Part shown: positions 6,930 through 14,960 of the stretch, one piece after another
Layout: each line of letters opens with the position of its first letter
Numbering within the stretch: the first letter of the stretch is position 1
Origin: Lachnospiraceae bacterium
Lineage (GTDB): Bacteria > Bacillota > Clostridia > Lachnospirales > Lachnospiraceae
Direction of reading: 5' to 3'
DNA length: 38,718 nucleotides
Assembly (NCBI GenBank): GCA_015057635.1
Contig: SVEB01000110.1
Coordinates: forward strand, 1-38,718
Translations under genes and position numbers: made by a program
The notes under the pieces: generated by a model
Databases searched by the model: none
What the model saw: the letters and a program-made list of their open reading frames with translations, nothing else
What the model was told of the DNA's origin: nothing

Positions 6930-9900
6930 CTATCGGAAGATATCTTCAAGTTCCTCTTTTGTAAGAGTATTGATAAACACTTCTTTTGATTGAATAATCG
7001 CGTCTGAAAGCTGTTTCTTCTTCTTCTGAAGCTTGAAGATCTTCTCTTCGATTGTATTCTTTGTAAGCAGTTTGATTACATGAACATTGTTTTTCTGACC
7101 AATACGGTATACACGGTCGGTAGCCTGTTCTTCCACCGCTGGATTCCACCATGGATCATAATGAATAACTGTATCTGCACCAGTAAGATTAAGACCGGTT
7201 CCGCCTGCCTTTAAGGAAATCAGGAATACACTGCCCTCTCCGCCATTAAAGCGTTTTACGTAATCATTTCTTTCTTCAATCGGAGTAGATCCTTCTAAAT
7301 AGAAGTACTCAACATTTTTCTTCTTTAACTCCTCTTCAATGAGTTTTAACATAGAAGTAAACTGAGAGAAGATCAGGATACGATGTTCATTTGCAATAGC
7401 ATCCCCTACTACCTGCATTAACAGTTCTAACTTACCGCTGCCGCCGGTGTAGTTATCAATAAATGTAGATGGATGACAGCAGATCTGACGAAGACGGGTA
7501 AGCGCTGCTAAGATCTTCATCTGGCTCTTCTCAATACCATTTGCATTGATTTCGCTAAATACGTCATTACGAACACTTTCCATGTAAGACAGGTATACTT
7601 TACGCTGTTCGTCTGTCATTTCTGTTAAGATCTTTTCTTCAATCTTATCCGGAAGTTCTGTCAGAACGTCTTTCTTCATACGGCGTAATACAAATGGGTG
7701 AATACGACGATTTAAGCTTTCTAATGCTTCCTTATCATCTTTCATGATCAGCTTTTCAAAGCGATTTACAAACTTTGAATGGCTCATCAGATAATTCGGC
7801 ATGATAAAGTCAAAGATTGACCAAAGTTCCGATAAGGAGTTTTCAATCGGAGTACCGGTTAAAGCAAACTTATGCGCCGCTATCAGCTGTTTTACAGACT
7901 GAGCATTTAAGGAAGCCGCATTTTTAATAAACTGTGCCTCATCAATAAACACAGTATCAAACTTAATATTCTGATAATGCGTAATATCACGACGAATCAG
8001 TGGATACGAAGTAATGAATACATTGATATTCTCAACATTTTCAATCTGAGTCTGACGCTCCTGCGGATTACCGGAAATAACAGAAGTCTTGATATAAGGA
8101 GCAAAGTTTTCGAATTCATCCTGCCAGTTATATACTAAAGAAGTCGGACATACAATTAAGAACTTTCTTAAATTGTTTACATTTCCGCCGGATTCACGCT
8201 TCATTTTTGTGATTTTCGAAGCACGCATGATCTTTGCTTTCTTATCCCGGTCATCATTATCGATTTTTTCAATCACTTCAATATCTTCTTCCAGACGGCT
8301 CGCGATATATACGATAGACTGGAGTGTCTTACCAAGACCCATATCATCGGCCAAGATACCGCCAAGACTATTTTCAGATAACGTTCTAAGCCATCTGTAA
8401 CCAGTAACCTGATAAGGACGAAGCTCTGCCTGAATTCCCGCCGGAACATTAAATTCAACGGATCCAGGAGTCAAGATCTTTCCAATCAATTTATCAAAGT
8501 CTTCATTTTTCTCAACAAAGAAGGACGTATCACGAAGCGCATCTTCCAGATAGAAAGCACTGCTCTTAGAAAGCTTAATGCTCTCTTCTGCAGACATTGT
8601 CTTCGGATTTACATTCAGATTATCTAAAATTTCAGATACCTTCTCAATATTTTCATCTTCTAAATCAATGAAGCTTCCGTCTTTTAAACGATAGTACTTT
8701 TTCTTTAGCTGGAAGGAACGGAACAGATCCTTTAACTCATCCTGCGGGATATCTTCATATCCGATTTCCATTTCCAGAAGATCAATATCGTTGCTGACAC
8801 GAAGACCCACTTTAAAGTTTCCGGTCGGACGAACGCCGATCTTCTTAAAGGATTCAGAATAGAATAATTCTGCATATGCATTTAGATCATCGATCTTACC
8901 AGTCAGGAATTCAAAAATACTGTTATCATTCTTTAACAGATAGAAGCTGCTGTGTGGCTCGAAATCAAGAAGTTCTAGCTGACGCATCACCTCATACTCG
9001 GCTTCTTTCTGTCTTACGATAATATAAGATTCTGGTCTCGGATCATCAAAACAGTTGAATTCATAATCACCATATTTAAAATGAAGCTCTGCCTTAATAG
9101 CATCATTGTACTTATCAAAGTAAATGCTTGCTTTCATATCCAGATTCAGATAACGGCTCTTTAAGCTTTCTGGAATCTCAATATCCATTGTATCATGAAG
9201 TTTTGGGAGCACTTCTTCTAAAAAGCGCTGCTTATTCTCCCCACGGAATACTAAAGCCTTCTTATCTTTCCCTAATGTATTGTAAAATGGAACATAGTTA
9301 CGTAAAAACTTTTTGTTCGGCATGTAAACAAAGCCATTATGATAAATCAGTTCGCCGCCTTCCGATAATGGAATAACCGGTTCTCTCTCTCTATAATCAA
9401 GAAGAATGGAGTCTTCAAACACATCCAGATCGTATTTGATATTCGGATTACTGTCGGAAAACTTTACATCTTCGTATGTTCGAGTATACAGTTCTAGATG
9501 GAATGAATTTTTATGAAGATTCTGCATCACTTTCATTAACATATTTCGTGTCAGAATCATCTGAGATTTATTAAACAGCCTTGTGTAAAATGTTTTATCA
9601 ATCGCTTCCTGTATTTCCAATACTTCCAGCAAGTAATTGATTAATCTTTCAGATTCCTTATCAAACTCACTTTCACCTGCGATAAATTTAAAATCTTTTC
9701 CTAATACGATATTCTCACCAGAACGGTAGTCTGTTAAGAACTTTTTAACGGACTGCACTTTATACATCTTATTGCTTCCGGCATGAAGTGTCAGATATGC
9801 TCTTGCCTCTTCGCCTTTTAAGATAGATGGAATCGTAATAGTAGGCTCGATATGGAAAATCTCGCCTGTCAGTTTTGTATCATCCTGATTGGAAAAATAA

Positions 9901-10247
9901 TCGAGTACCTGGAAGGCTTTCTTCTCTTCCACTGTCTGCGGTTTTTCCATCATGGACTTCTCCTGATATTTTAATAAGAATAGTAACGCCGCAATAACAT
10001 GCTTGCACGCTCCTTTTTCTTTTAGCGCACCTGGACAATTGCAGTTATATTCAAAAGACCCGTCCTCATTCTCACTAAGCACAACATTATAGTTATAACT
10101 TCCCTTTACCACAAATCGGTATTGCTTTGAGGATTTAGAAAAAGCAGCATTTACAACCCGGTTGCCCTTATAATACTGTAGGCCTCGTGAATATACGATA
10201 TCACTCGCTGCAAGATTTCGTATTCCGGTTCTTGATAATCGTAGCAT
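6930..10247 (-). CDS. SWIM zinc finger plus SNF2-family DEAD/H ATPase
   Basis: AAGGAG eight bases upstream selects the ATG at 10247, giving 1105 residues; a TTG six codons earlier overlaps that site. Near the N-terminus is a SWIM zinc finger, CNC-x9-CKH (about 69-83). A long middle region matches the helicase-associated region of bacterial SNF2 proteins. The two-lobed ATPase follows: ADDMGLGKT (Walker A, about 633), FIDEAQF (motif II, about 766), LTGTPIEN (motif III), FSQFT, and DRVYRIGQ (motif VI). Such proteins translocate on double-stranded DNA and remodel protein-DNA complexes; roles with RNA polymerase or in repair are proposed for relatives, but the function here is unknown. It is monocistronic. 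It is a housekeeping-type bacterial SNF2 without nuclease or methylase partners, so there is no sign of a defence island. Confidence 0.9.
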   Translation of the reverse strand: MLRLSRTGIRNLAASDIVYSRGLQYYKGNRVVNAAFSKSSKQYRFVVKGSYNYNVVLSENEDGSFEYNCNCPGALKEKGACKHVIAALLFLLKYQEKSMMEKPQTVEEKKAFQVLDYFSNQDDTKLTGEIFHIEPTITIPSILKGEEARAYLTLHAGSNKMYKVQSVKKFLTDYRSGENIVLGKDFKFIAGESEFDKESERLINYLLEVLEIQEAIDKTFYTRLFNKSQMILTRNMLMKVMQNLHKNSFHLELYTRTYEDVKFSDSNPNIKYDLDVFEDSILLDYREREPVIPLSEGGELIYHNGFVYMPNKKFLRNYVPFYNTLGKDKKALVFRGENKQRFLEEVLPKLHDTMDIEIPESLKSRYLNLDMKASIYFDKYNDAIKAELHFKYGDYEFNCFDDPRPESYIIVRQKEAEYEVMRQLELLDFEPHSSFYLLKNDNSIFEFLTGKIDDLNAYAELFYSESFKKIGVRPTGNFKVGLRVSNDIDLLEMEIGYEDIPQDELKDLFRSFQLKKKYYRLKDGSFIDLEDENIEKVSEILDNLNVNPKTMSAEESIKLSKSSAFYLEDALRDTSFFVEKNEDFDKLIGKILTPGSVEFNVPAGIQAELRPYQVTGYRWLRTLSENSLGGILADDMGLGKTLQSIVYIASRLEEDIEVIEKIDNDDRDKKAKIMRASKITKMKRESGGNVNNLRKFLIVCPTSLVYNWQDEFENFAPYIKTSVISGNPQERQTQIENVENINVFITSYPLIRRDITHYQNIKFDTVFIDEAQFIKNAASLNAQSVKQLIAAHKFALTGTPIENSLSELWSIFDFIMPNYLMSHSKFVNRFEKLIMKDDKEALESLNRRIHPFVLRRMKKDVLTELPDKIEEKILTEMTDEQRKVYLSYMESVRNDVFSEINANGIEKSQMKILAALTRLRQICCHPSTFIDNYTGGSGKLELLMQVVGDAIANEHRILIFSQFTSMLKLIEEELKKKNVEYFYLEGSTPIEERNDYVKRFNGGEGSVFLISLKAGGTGLNLTGADTVIHYDPWWNPAVEEQATDRVYRIGQKNNVHVIKLLTKNTIEEKIFKLQKKKKQLSDAIIQSKEVFINTLTKEELEDIFR

Positions 10248-10275
10248 AATGCTTACTCCTTCCAATAAATAAAAA

Positions 10276-10318
10276 TTGTGGTTGTCCCCACTTAAAACTC
10301 TATCTTTCTATTATAACA
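10276..10318 (-). promoter_or_regulatory. Extended -10 promoter and small leader hairpin for SNF2 gene
   Basis: The minus strand reads TGTTATAAT (10310-10318), with no good -35 box. In the leader, GTGG-GGACAA-CCAC followed by AATTTTTATTT forms a weak terminator-like hairpin. The rest of the 10248-10573 gap holds only the sulP terminator. Confidence 0.45.
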
Positions 10319-10377
10319 CATTTTGAAAAGAATTGTAGCAATTTTTTAGATAAATATATAAAATTTTAAATCTTCTT

Positions 10378-10447
10378 CTTCCAAAAAAGAAAAATTTGCA
10401 GTATCCCCTGCACTCTAAAACGCCTTAGAATGTAGAAAATACTGCAA
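10378..10447 (-). terminator. Intrinsic terminator after sulP
   Basis: TTGCAGTAT (10396-10404) pairs with ATACTGCAA (10439-10447) around a second, inner stem. On the minus strand TTTTTCTTTTTT follows. It lies about 125 bases after the sulP stop. Confidence 0.7.
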
Positions 10448-10573
10448 TAATCTGTTCTTTATATGACATACACAATTTTGAAACAATTTCCACATAAAAG
10501 CTTCGTTTTCATTTTAGTGTACGTTGGTTATGAGAATTCTATAACACGAAAGCATTGATAATTTTGTCCTCTG

Positions 10574-12220
10574 CTATTCTCCACAAAGCTCAAATGCTCT
10601 TCCAAGTGCAGCATCAATATTGCTACAAATATTCTGGTGACCAACTTTTTCAACAAATCCGGCTTTCTTCATTGCCTGATATGGCTGCTCTAAGACATGA
10701 GAGAATATCATGGTAACATTCTGCTTATCTAGTTTTTGATGAACATTCTTTAAGGAATTCATAGCAGTAACATCGATTGCTGGAACACCTCTCATACGCA
10801 CTACTACTACTTTAATATCTTCTGTTAATTCATCTGTCAGCTGCACCAGCTTGTCTGCCGCGCCAAAGAACATTGGTCCACTCACTTCATATACAAGAGT
10901 ATGTTGCGGAACCGCTTTTAAGCTTAACCTTTCCGGATCATTTTCTTCATCCACTTCATCCGTGATATATTTCCAGCCTTTAATCTTAGTAACATCCGAC
11001 ATTCTCTTCATAAATAAAACACATGCTAAAACCATGCCTACTTCAATTGCAAGAACAAGATCAAATGCGAATGTAAGCACGCAGGAAGCGATTAAGACTG
11101 CCACGTCACTCTTTGGTGCTTTTTTATATGCTAAAAATGCTTTTACATTAAACATGTTATAAGAAACTACAATTAAGATAGCCGCTAATACGCACAATGG
11201 CACGATCTTAATTAATGGCATGCACACAATCAGGAAAAAGAACAGCGTGATTCCATGGAAAATAGCTGCGATCGGTGTTCTTCCGCCATTCTTTGCATTT
11301 GCGATTGAACGTGCTACACCACCGGTAGCCGGAATACATCCAAATAAGCCAAGTACAATATTAGAAGCACCTTCTGCAATCAGTTCCATGCTGGCACGAT
11401 GCTTACTATTGATAATTCCATCCGTTACAACCGCAGAAAGAAGTGCCTGCATTGCTACAAGAACTGCAATCGTAAATGCCGGCTGAATCAGGGAAAAGAT
11501 ATCATCTACTGATAATGCCGGAATGGAAACAGGACCAAGTGACTTTGGAATCTCACCAAGTGTCTTAACGTCCAGATTACCAAAGTATGCAATGGAAGTT
11601 CCAACAACAATCGCGATTAAAGAATTCGGAATAACACTATTGATCTTTGGCCATACCACTAAGATTACAATACATAACAGGCCTAAAAGGATTGCAGTCA
11701 AATCTGCTTCTCCTAAATGATTAAAATAAGTTCCCCATTTGCTAAAGAAGTTTCTTGGCATTTTTTCAATTGAAAGTCCCAGAAAATCCTTTACTTCCAG
11801 TGTAAAGATTGAAACTGCGATACCGCCGGTAAAACCGATTGTAATTGGCGCAGGGATAAACTTAATTAATTTTCCTAATCTGAAAATACCCATTAAGATC
11901 AGCATAATGCCTGCCATAATGGTTGCAATCATCATTCCGTCTAAGCCGTAGCTCGCAATAATGCTCTGTGTGATTACAATAAAAGCTCCGGTAGGACCTG
12001 TAATCTGCACACGGCTTCCGCCTAATAAAGCAACAATAATACTTGAAATAATTGCAGAATAAATACCTTTTTCTGCGCTCACACCACAGCCAAGAGCGAA
12101 TGCGATGGACAGTGGAAGCGCAATGATTGCCACGATAACACCTGCAATGGCATCCTTCATGAATTGTTGTCCATTGTAGCCTTTCATTGCAGAGAATAGC
12201 TTGGGCTGTAATTTCTCCAT
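10574..12220 (-). CDS. SulP/SLC26-family anion transporter with STAS domain
   Basis: 548 residues. The N-terminal 400 residues are a polytopic membrane domain with SulP signatures: the start reads DAIAGVIVAIIALPLSIAFA, then ITGPTGAFIVI and LFGCIPATGGVARSIANAKN. A C-terminal cytoplasmic STAS domain (about 440-545) contains VVVVRMRGVPAIDVTAM, where the Asp-Val-Thr stretch corresponds to the usual STAS loop. Family members move sulfate, bicarbonate, dicarboxylates or other anions by proton or sodium coupling; the substrate cannot be told from sequence. No carbonic anhydrase or sulfate-assimilation gene lies beside it. GGAGGA precedes the ATG. Confidence 0.9.
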   Translation of the reverse strand: MEKLQPKLFSAMKGYNGQQFMKDAIAGVIVAIIALPLSIAFALGCGVSAEKGIYSAIISSIIVALLGGSRVQITGPTGAFIVITQSIIASYGLDGMMIATIMAGIMLILMGIFRLGKLIKFIPAPITIGFTGGIAVSIFTLEVKDFLGLSIEKMPRNFFSKWGTYFNHLGEADLTAILLGLLCIVILVVWPKINSVIPNSLIAIVVGTSIAYFGNLDVKTLGEIPKSLGPVSIPALSVDDIFSLIQPAFTIAVLVAMQALLSAVVTDGIINSKHRASMELIAEGASNIVLGLFGCIPATGGVARSIANAKNGGRTPIAAIFHGITLFFFLIVCMPLIKIVPLCVLAAILIVVSYNMFNVKAFLAYKKAPKSDVAVLIASCVLTFAFDLVLAIEVGMVLACVLFMKRMSDVTKIKGWKYITDEVDEENDPERLSLKAVPQHTLVYEVSGPMFFGAADKLVQLTDELTEDIKVVVVRMRGVPAIDVTAMNSLKNVHQKLDKQNVTMIFSHVLEQPYQAMKKAGFVEKVGHQNICSNIDAALGRAFELCGE

Positions 12221-12346
12221 CTTAGTTCCTCCAACTTGTTTTTATGAATTTTTATGGTTAATTATGTAATAGTCCTATTCTTTCATACGAATAAGAATTA
12301 TACGAGAATCCCCGTTTCTTATAGACAAAAAAAATGGACTATTTAC

Positions 12347-12394
12347 GACAAAAATAGCCAACATAAAGGATTGTAGTCCTCTTGTTGGCTATTT
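12347..12394 (-). terminator. Intrinsic terminator after D,D-carboxypeptidase gene
   Basis: AAATAGCCAAC (12352-12362) pairs with GTTGGCTATTT (12384-12394), with AGGA/TCCT inside. On the minus strand TTTTTGTCG follows the stem. Confidence 0.8.
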
Positions 12395-12489
12395 GCAAGC
12401 AATTCTTATCACTTTATTAAACTTTATAAACTTTTTCTAAATTCACTACGGTTTCTTAAAACTCTTTTGTAACTTTCCCCCATTGTAGT

Positions 12490-13794
12490 CTACCAGATAT
12501 GTAAAAGTTCCTTTATCGCAAATGGGAACGTCACCTTTCTCACAGACTCTGCAGTATAGATCGGAACTTCTTTATATACATTATTGTCAATATAGTAAGA
12601 AACTTTGCCAACCTTCTGTCCTTCCACAACCGGAGCCTCCATCTCATCTGTAATGTTAACAACGGCGCGTACGTTTTCCGTTTCCGACATTAGAATAGAT
12701 TCATTTAAAATTGGTGATTCTGCGTAAATGGTCACTTCTTTTTTCTCTCCTTCTTTTACCGGTATGGACTGCGGCACAGAAAACTCAGGCTGTTCCTCCA
12801 ACAATTCATTCTGCACATTCTTAAATGTAAAATTCTGCATACCATAATTCATCAGTTTCTGTGTATCCGCCCATTTATATTGTTTATGAGGCGGCCACCC
12901 AGACCCTAATACAACGCTTACATACGTTCTGCCTTCTGATTCCAGTGCCCCTACAAAACAATATCCGGCTTTTGACGTATAACCAGTCTTGATTCCAATC
13001 GCACCTTTCATCAAATAGAGAAACCGGTTCTTATTGTTGACCGTAAAGGATCTTCCTTTTGTCAGTTCCTTAAACTCATATGTCTGCTGTGTGATAATCT
13101 CACGGAATTTCTGATTTTTAAGAGCATAACAGCTGATTAACGCAAGATCGGATGCTGTCGTATAATGACCTTCCGCATCCAGCCCATTCGGTGTTTTAAA
13201 CTGGGTATGAAGTGCACCGATTGCTCTTGCCTTCTCTGTCATCATGTTGCAGAATGTCTCAACAGAACCGCCTACATGTTCCGCCAATGCCACTGCAACA
13301 TCATTATGAGATTCTAACATCAGGGAATATACCAGATCTCCTAACCGGTACTGCTCTCCCGTGATAATATTCAGCTGCACATCAGGCTGTTTAGAAGCAT
13401 TAGATGAAACCGTCACAATATCATCCAGCTGTGCATTCTCTAATATCACAATGAGAGTCATGATTTTTGTTGTACTTGCCATCGCTTTTTCAGAATATCC
13501 GTCTTTCTCATATAATACCCTGCCATTATCGGCATCCATAAGACATGCAGACACAGCGCTCAGAGTAAGCACCTCATTGTCCCGAACATCCTGTTCAATC
13601 TCCCCTATAATCTGATTGGAATTATCCGTCTGACCTTTCGTATTCTCCAGATTCGAACCGCTATCAGCCGACACGCTTCTCCAAGGAAGTGCATCGAATT
13701 CCTTTTTAATACCAATATATTGAGCGATTGAAAGGAATATCAGTGCGAAAATAAGCAGTACAACAGCCTCTTTTTTCTTGTTCACACGAATCAT
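12490..13794 (-). CDS. D-alanyl-D-alanine carboxypeptidase (peptidase S11, PBP5-like)
   Basis: Removes the terminal D-Ala from peptidoglycan pentapeptides outside the cell. The 434-residue protein has an N-terminal hydrophobic helix (about 10-28), probably an anchor or uncleaved signal. After a polar linker the serine-peptidase motifs follow in order: STTK (S107 nucleophile, K110), SHN (162-164) and KTG (269-271). The C-terminal 100 residues fit the beta-rich PBP5 C-terminal domain (EFSVPQSIPVKEGEKKEVTI region). The lineage includes DacA, DacB and DacF; I cannot assign the paralogue, and sporulation-specific DacF or DacB is possible. An AAGGA lies about 12 bases before the ATG. Promoter and terminator frame it as a single-gene unit. 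Confidence 0.9.
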   Translation of the reverse strand: MIRVNKKKEAVVLLIFALIFLSIAQYIGIKKEFDALPWRSVSADSGSNLENTKGQTDNSNQIIGEIEQDVRDNEVLTLSAVSACLMDADNGRVLYEKDGYSEKAMASTTKIMTLIVILENAQLDDIVTVSSNASKQPDVQLNIITGEQYRLGDLVYSLMLESHNDVAVALAEHVGGSVETFCNMMTEKARAIGALHTQFKTPNGLDAEGHYTTASDLALISCYALKNQKFREIITQQTYEFKELTKGRSFTVNNKNRFLYLMKGAIGIKTGYTSKAGYCFVGALESEGRTYVSVVLGSGWPPHKQYKWADTQKLMNYGMQNFTFKNVQNELLEEQPEFSVPQSIPVKEGEKKEVTIYAESPILNESILMSETENVRAVVNITDEMEAPVVEGQKVGKVSYYIDNNVYKEVPIYTAESVRKVTFPFAIKELLHIW

Positions 13795-13819
13795 CCTATA
13801 TTTATCCTTACTCTATTTT

Positions 13820-13848
13820 ATTATAAGAGTACGGGATTATTCATTGAA
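13820..13848 (-). promoter_or_regulatory. Promoter for D,D-carboxypeptidase gene
   Basis: On the minus strand, TTCAAT (13843-13848), a 17-base spacer, and TATAAT (13820-13825), about 26 bases before the start codon. The -35 box is poor. Confidence 0.5.
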
Positions 13849-13865
13849 CTTATCCAAAACATAAA

Positions 13866-13906
13866 GCTTCCCGGTTTTCTATCAAGTGATACAAAAACCG
13901 GGAAGC
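13866..13906 (-). terminator. Intrinsic terminator after flavoprotein gene
   Basis: A perfect 13-bp stem, GCTTCCCGGTTTT with AAAACCGGGAAGC. The minus strand continues TTTATGTTTT. Confidence 0.8.
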
Positions 13907-13921
13907 CCTTAGTATGATATA

Positions 13922-14794
13922 CTATGCATTTTTCTTCTTCATCTCATCCACATAAGCCACTGCGGATAAAGCTGCAATATTGCCTTCGCCTGCTGCCTTG
14001 ATATACTGATATGGTGTTCCCACGATATCACCTGCTGCAAAGCATCCAGGCAGATTGGTTGTCATCTTGCGGTCTACTGCAACATGGTTTTCTTCAATTG
14101 CAAGACCTGGAACTAACTGGCCTGGAGATATACTGTCACGTAAGATAAAGATACCGTCTGTTTCAAGTTCTCTTTCTTTTAAGATAAGTTTTGTCACAAA
14201 CTGCTCTCCTACGATCTGTACTGGTGTATCTCTTACAATTTCAATCGATGGATCCACTTCTACTTCCTCTTTATACATTGGAACATAGTACACTTTAGAT
14301 GCAATTGTTGCAATAAAGTTTGCTTCTGCTTCTTCATGCTTATTATACGCTACAATGGTAACTACTTTGTTTTTATATAAAGGAGCATCGCAGGTAGCAC
14401 AATATCCAACACCGCGTCCAAGGTACTGTTCTTCTCCTTCAAATGGTTTCCCAAAGTTTACACCGGTCGCAAGAATAATAGAAGTTGCTTCATAATTGGT
14501 GTTTGTTCCGAGAAGTGCATAATAATCGCCCATTGCATAGATATTATTAATCTTATCTTCCGTGATCGAAATCTCCATTGCTTCTATATGCTTTTTAAAC
14601 TCTTCGCCGATTTCAGCTCCACTCTTGCCGTAAAAACCAAGATAATTATTTATTTTATGAGCCTTTTCCAACTTTGTGCTTAAATTATTGCTTCCAAATA
14701 AAATAAATTTCTTATTACGGATTTTTGCATTCAGTGCGGCGGAAAGACCAGCTGGTCCTGTTCCGATAATCGCGATATCATATCTTTCTTCCAT
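13922..14794 (-). CDS. Thioredoxin-reductase-like flavoprotein without NADPH motifs (probable ferredoxin-dependent type)
   Basis: GAGGAGA nine bases upstream selects the ATG at 14794, giving 290 residues. FAD-binding motifs are intact: GTGPAG (11-16), ATG (110-112) and CFAAGDI (251-257). The redox pair CATC (C132, C135) is that of thioredoxin reductase. In contrast, the NADPH loop expected just after it (GGGDSAxEEA) reads IVAYNKHEEAEANF, and the HRRDxxRA stretch reads YVPMYKEE. That combination is known from the clostridial ferredoxin-dependent flavin thioredoxin reductases, which take electrons from ferredoxin. I infer the same here. No thioredoxin gene is adjacent. A consensus promoter and a palindrome at the start of transcription suggest a regulated single-gene unit. 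Confidence 0.85.
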   Translation of the reverse strand: MEERYDIAIIGTGPAGLSAALNAKIRNKKFILFGSNNLSTKLEKAHKINNYLGFYGKSGAEIGEEFKKHIEAMEISITEDKINNIYAMGDYYALLGTNTNYEATSIILATGVNFGKPFEGEEQYLGRGVGYCATCDAPLYKNKVVTIVAYNKHEEAEANFIATIASKVYYVPMYKEEVEVDPSIEIVRDTPVQIVGEQFVTKLILKERELETDGIFILRDSISPGQLVPGLAIEENHVAVDRKMTTNLPGCFAAGDIVGTPYQYIKAAGEGNIAALSAVAYVDEMKKKNA

Positions 14795-14875
14795 CGTTAG
14801 CTTCTCCTCTATTTGTAATATCATGATTAGCATATCTCTTTTTTTCAAAATTGATACACTAGAATCTTCTTTTTT

Positions 14876-14889
14876 AATTGTATACAATT
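14876..14889. promoter_or_regulatory. Palindromic operator candidate at flavoprotein promoter
   Basis: AATTGTATACAATT is a perfect 14-base palindrome lying where transcription from the adjacent promoter should begin. A related half, ATATTGTATC, overlaps the -10 box. Position and symmetry suit a repressor; the regulator is unknown. Confidence 0.5.
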
Positions 14890-14892
14890 GAT

Positions 14893-14921
14893 ATTGTATC
14901 GAATGTATGACATTTTGTCAA
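14893..14921 (-). promoter_or_regulatory. Consensus promoter for flavoprotein gene
   Basis: On the minus strand, TTGACA (14916-14921), a 17-base spacer, and TACAAT (14893-14898). Confidence 0.8.
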
Positions 14922-14960
14922 TCAGAACATGAATATTTCACCATAAAACAAGTAGCTCTT

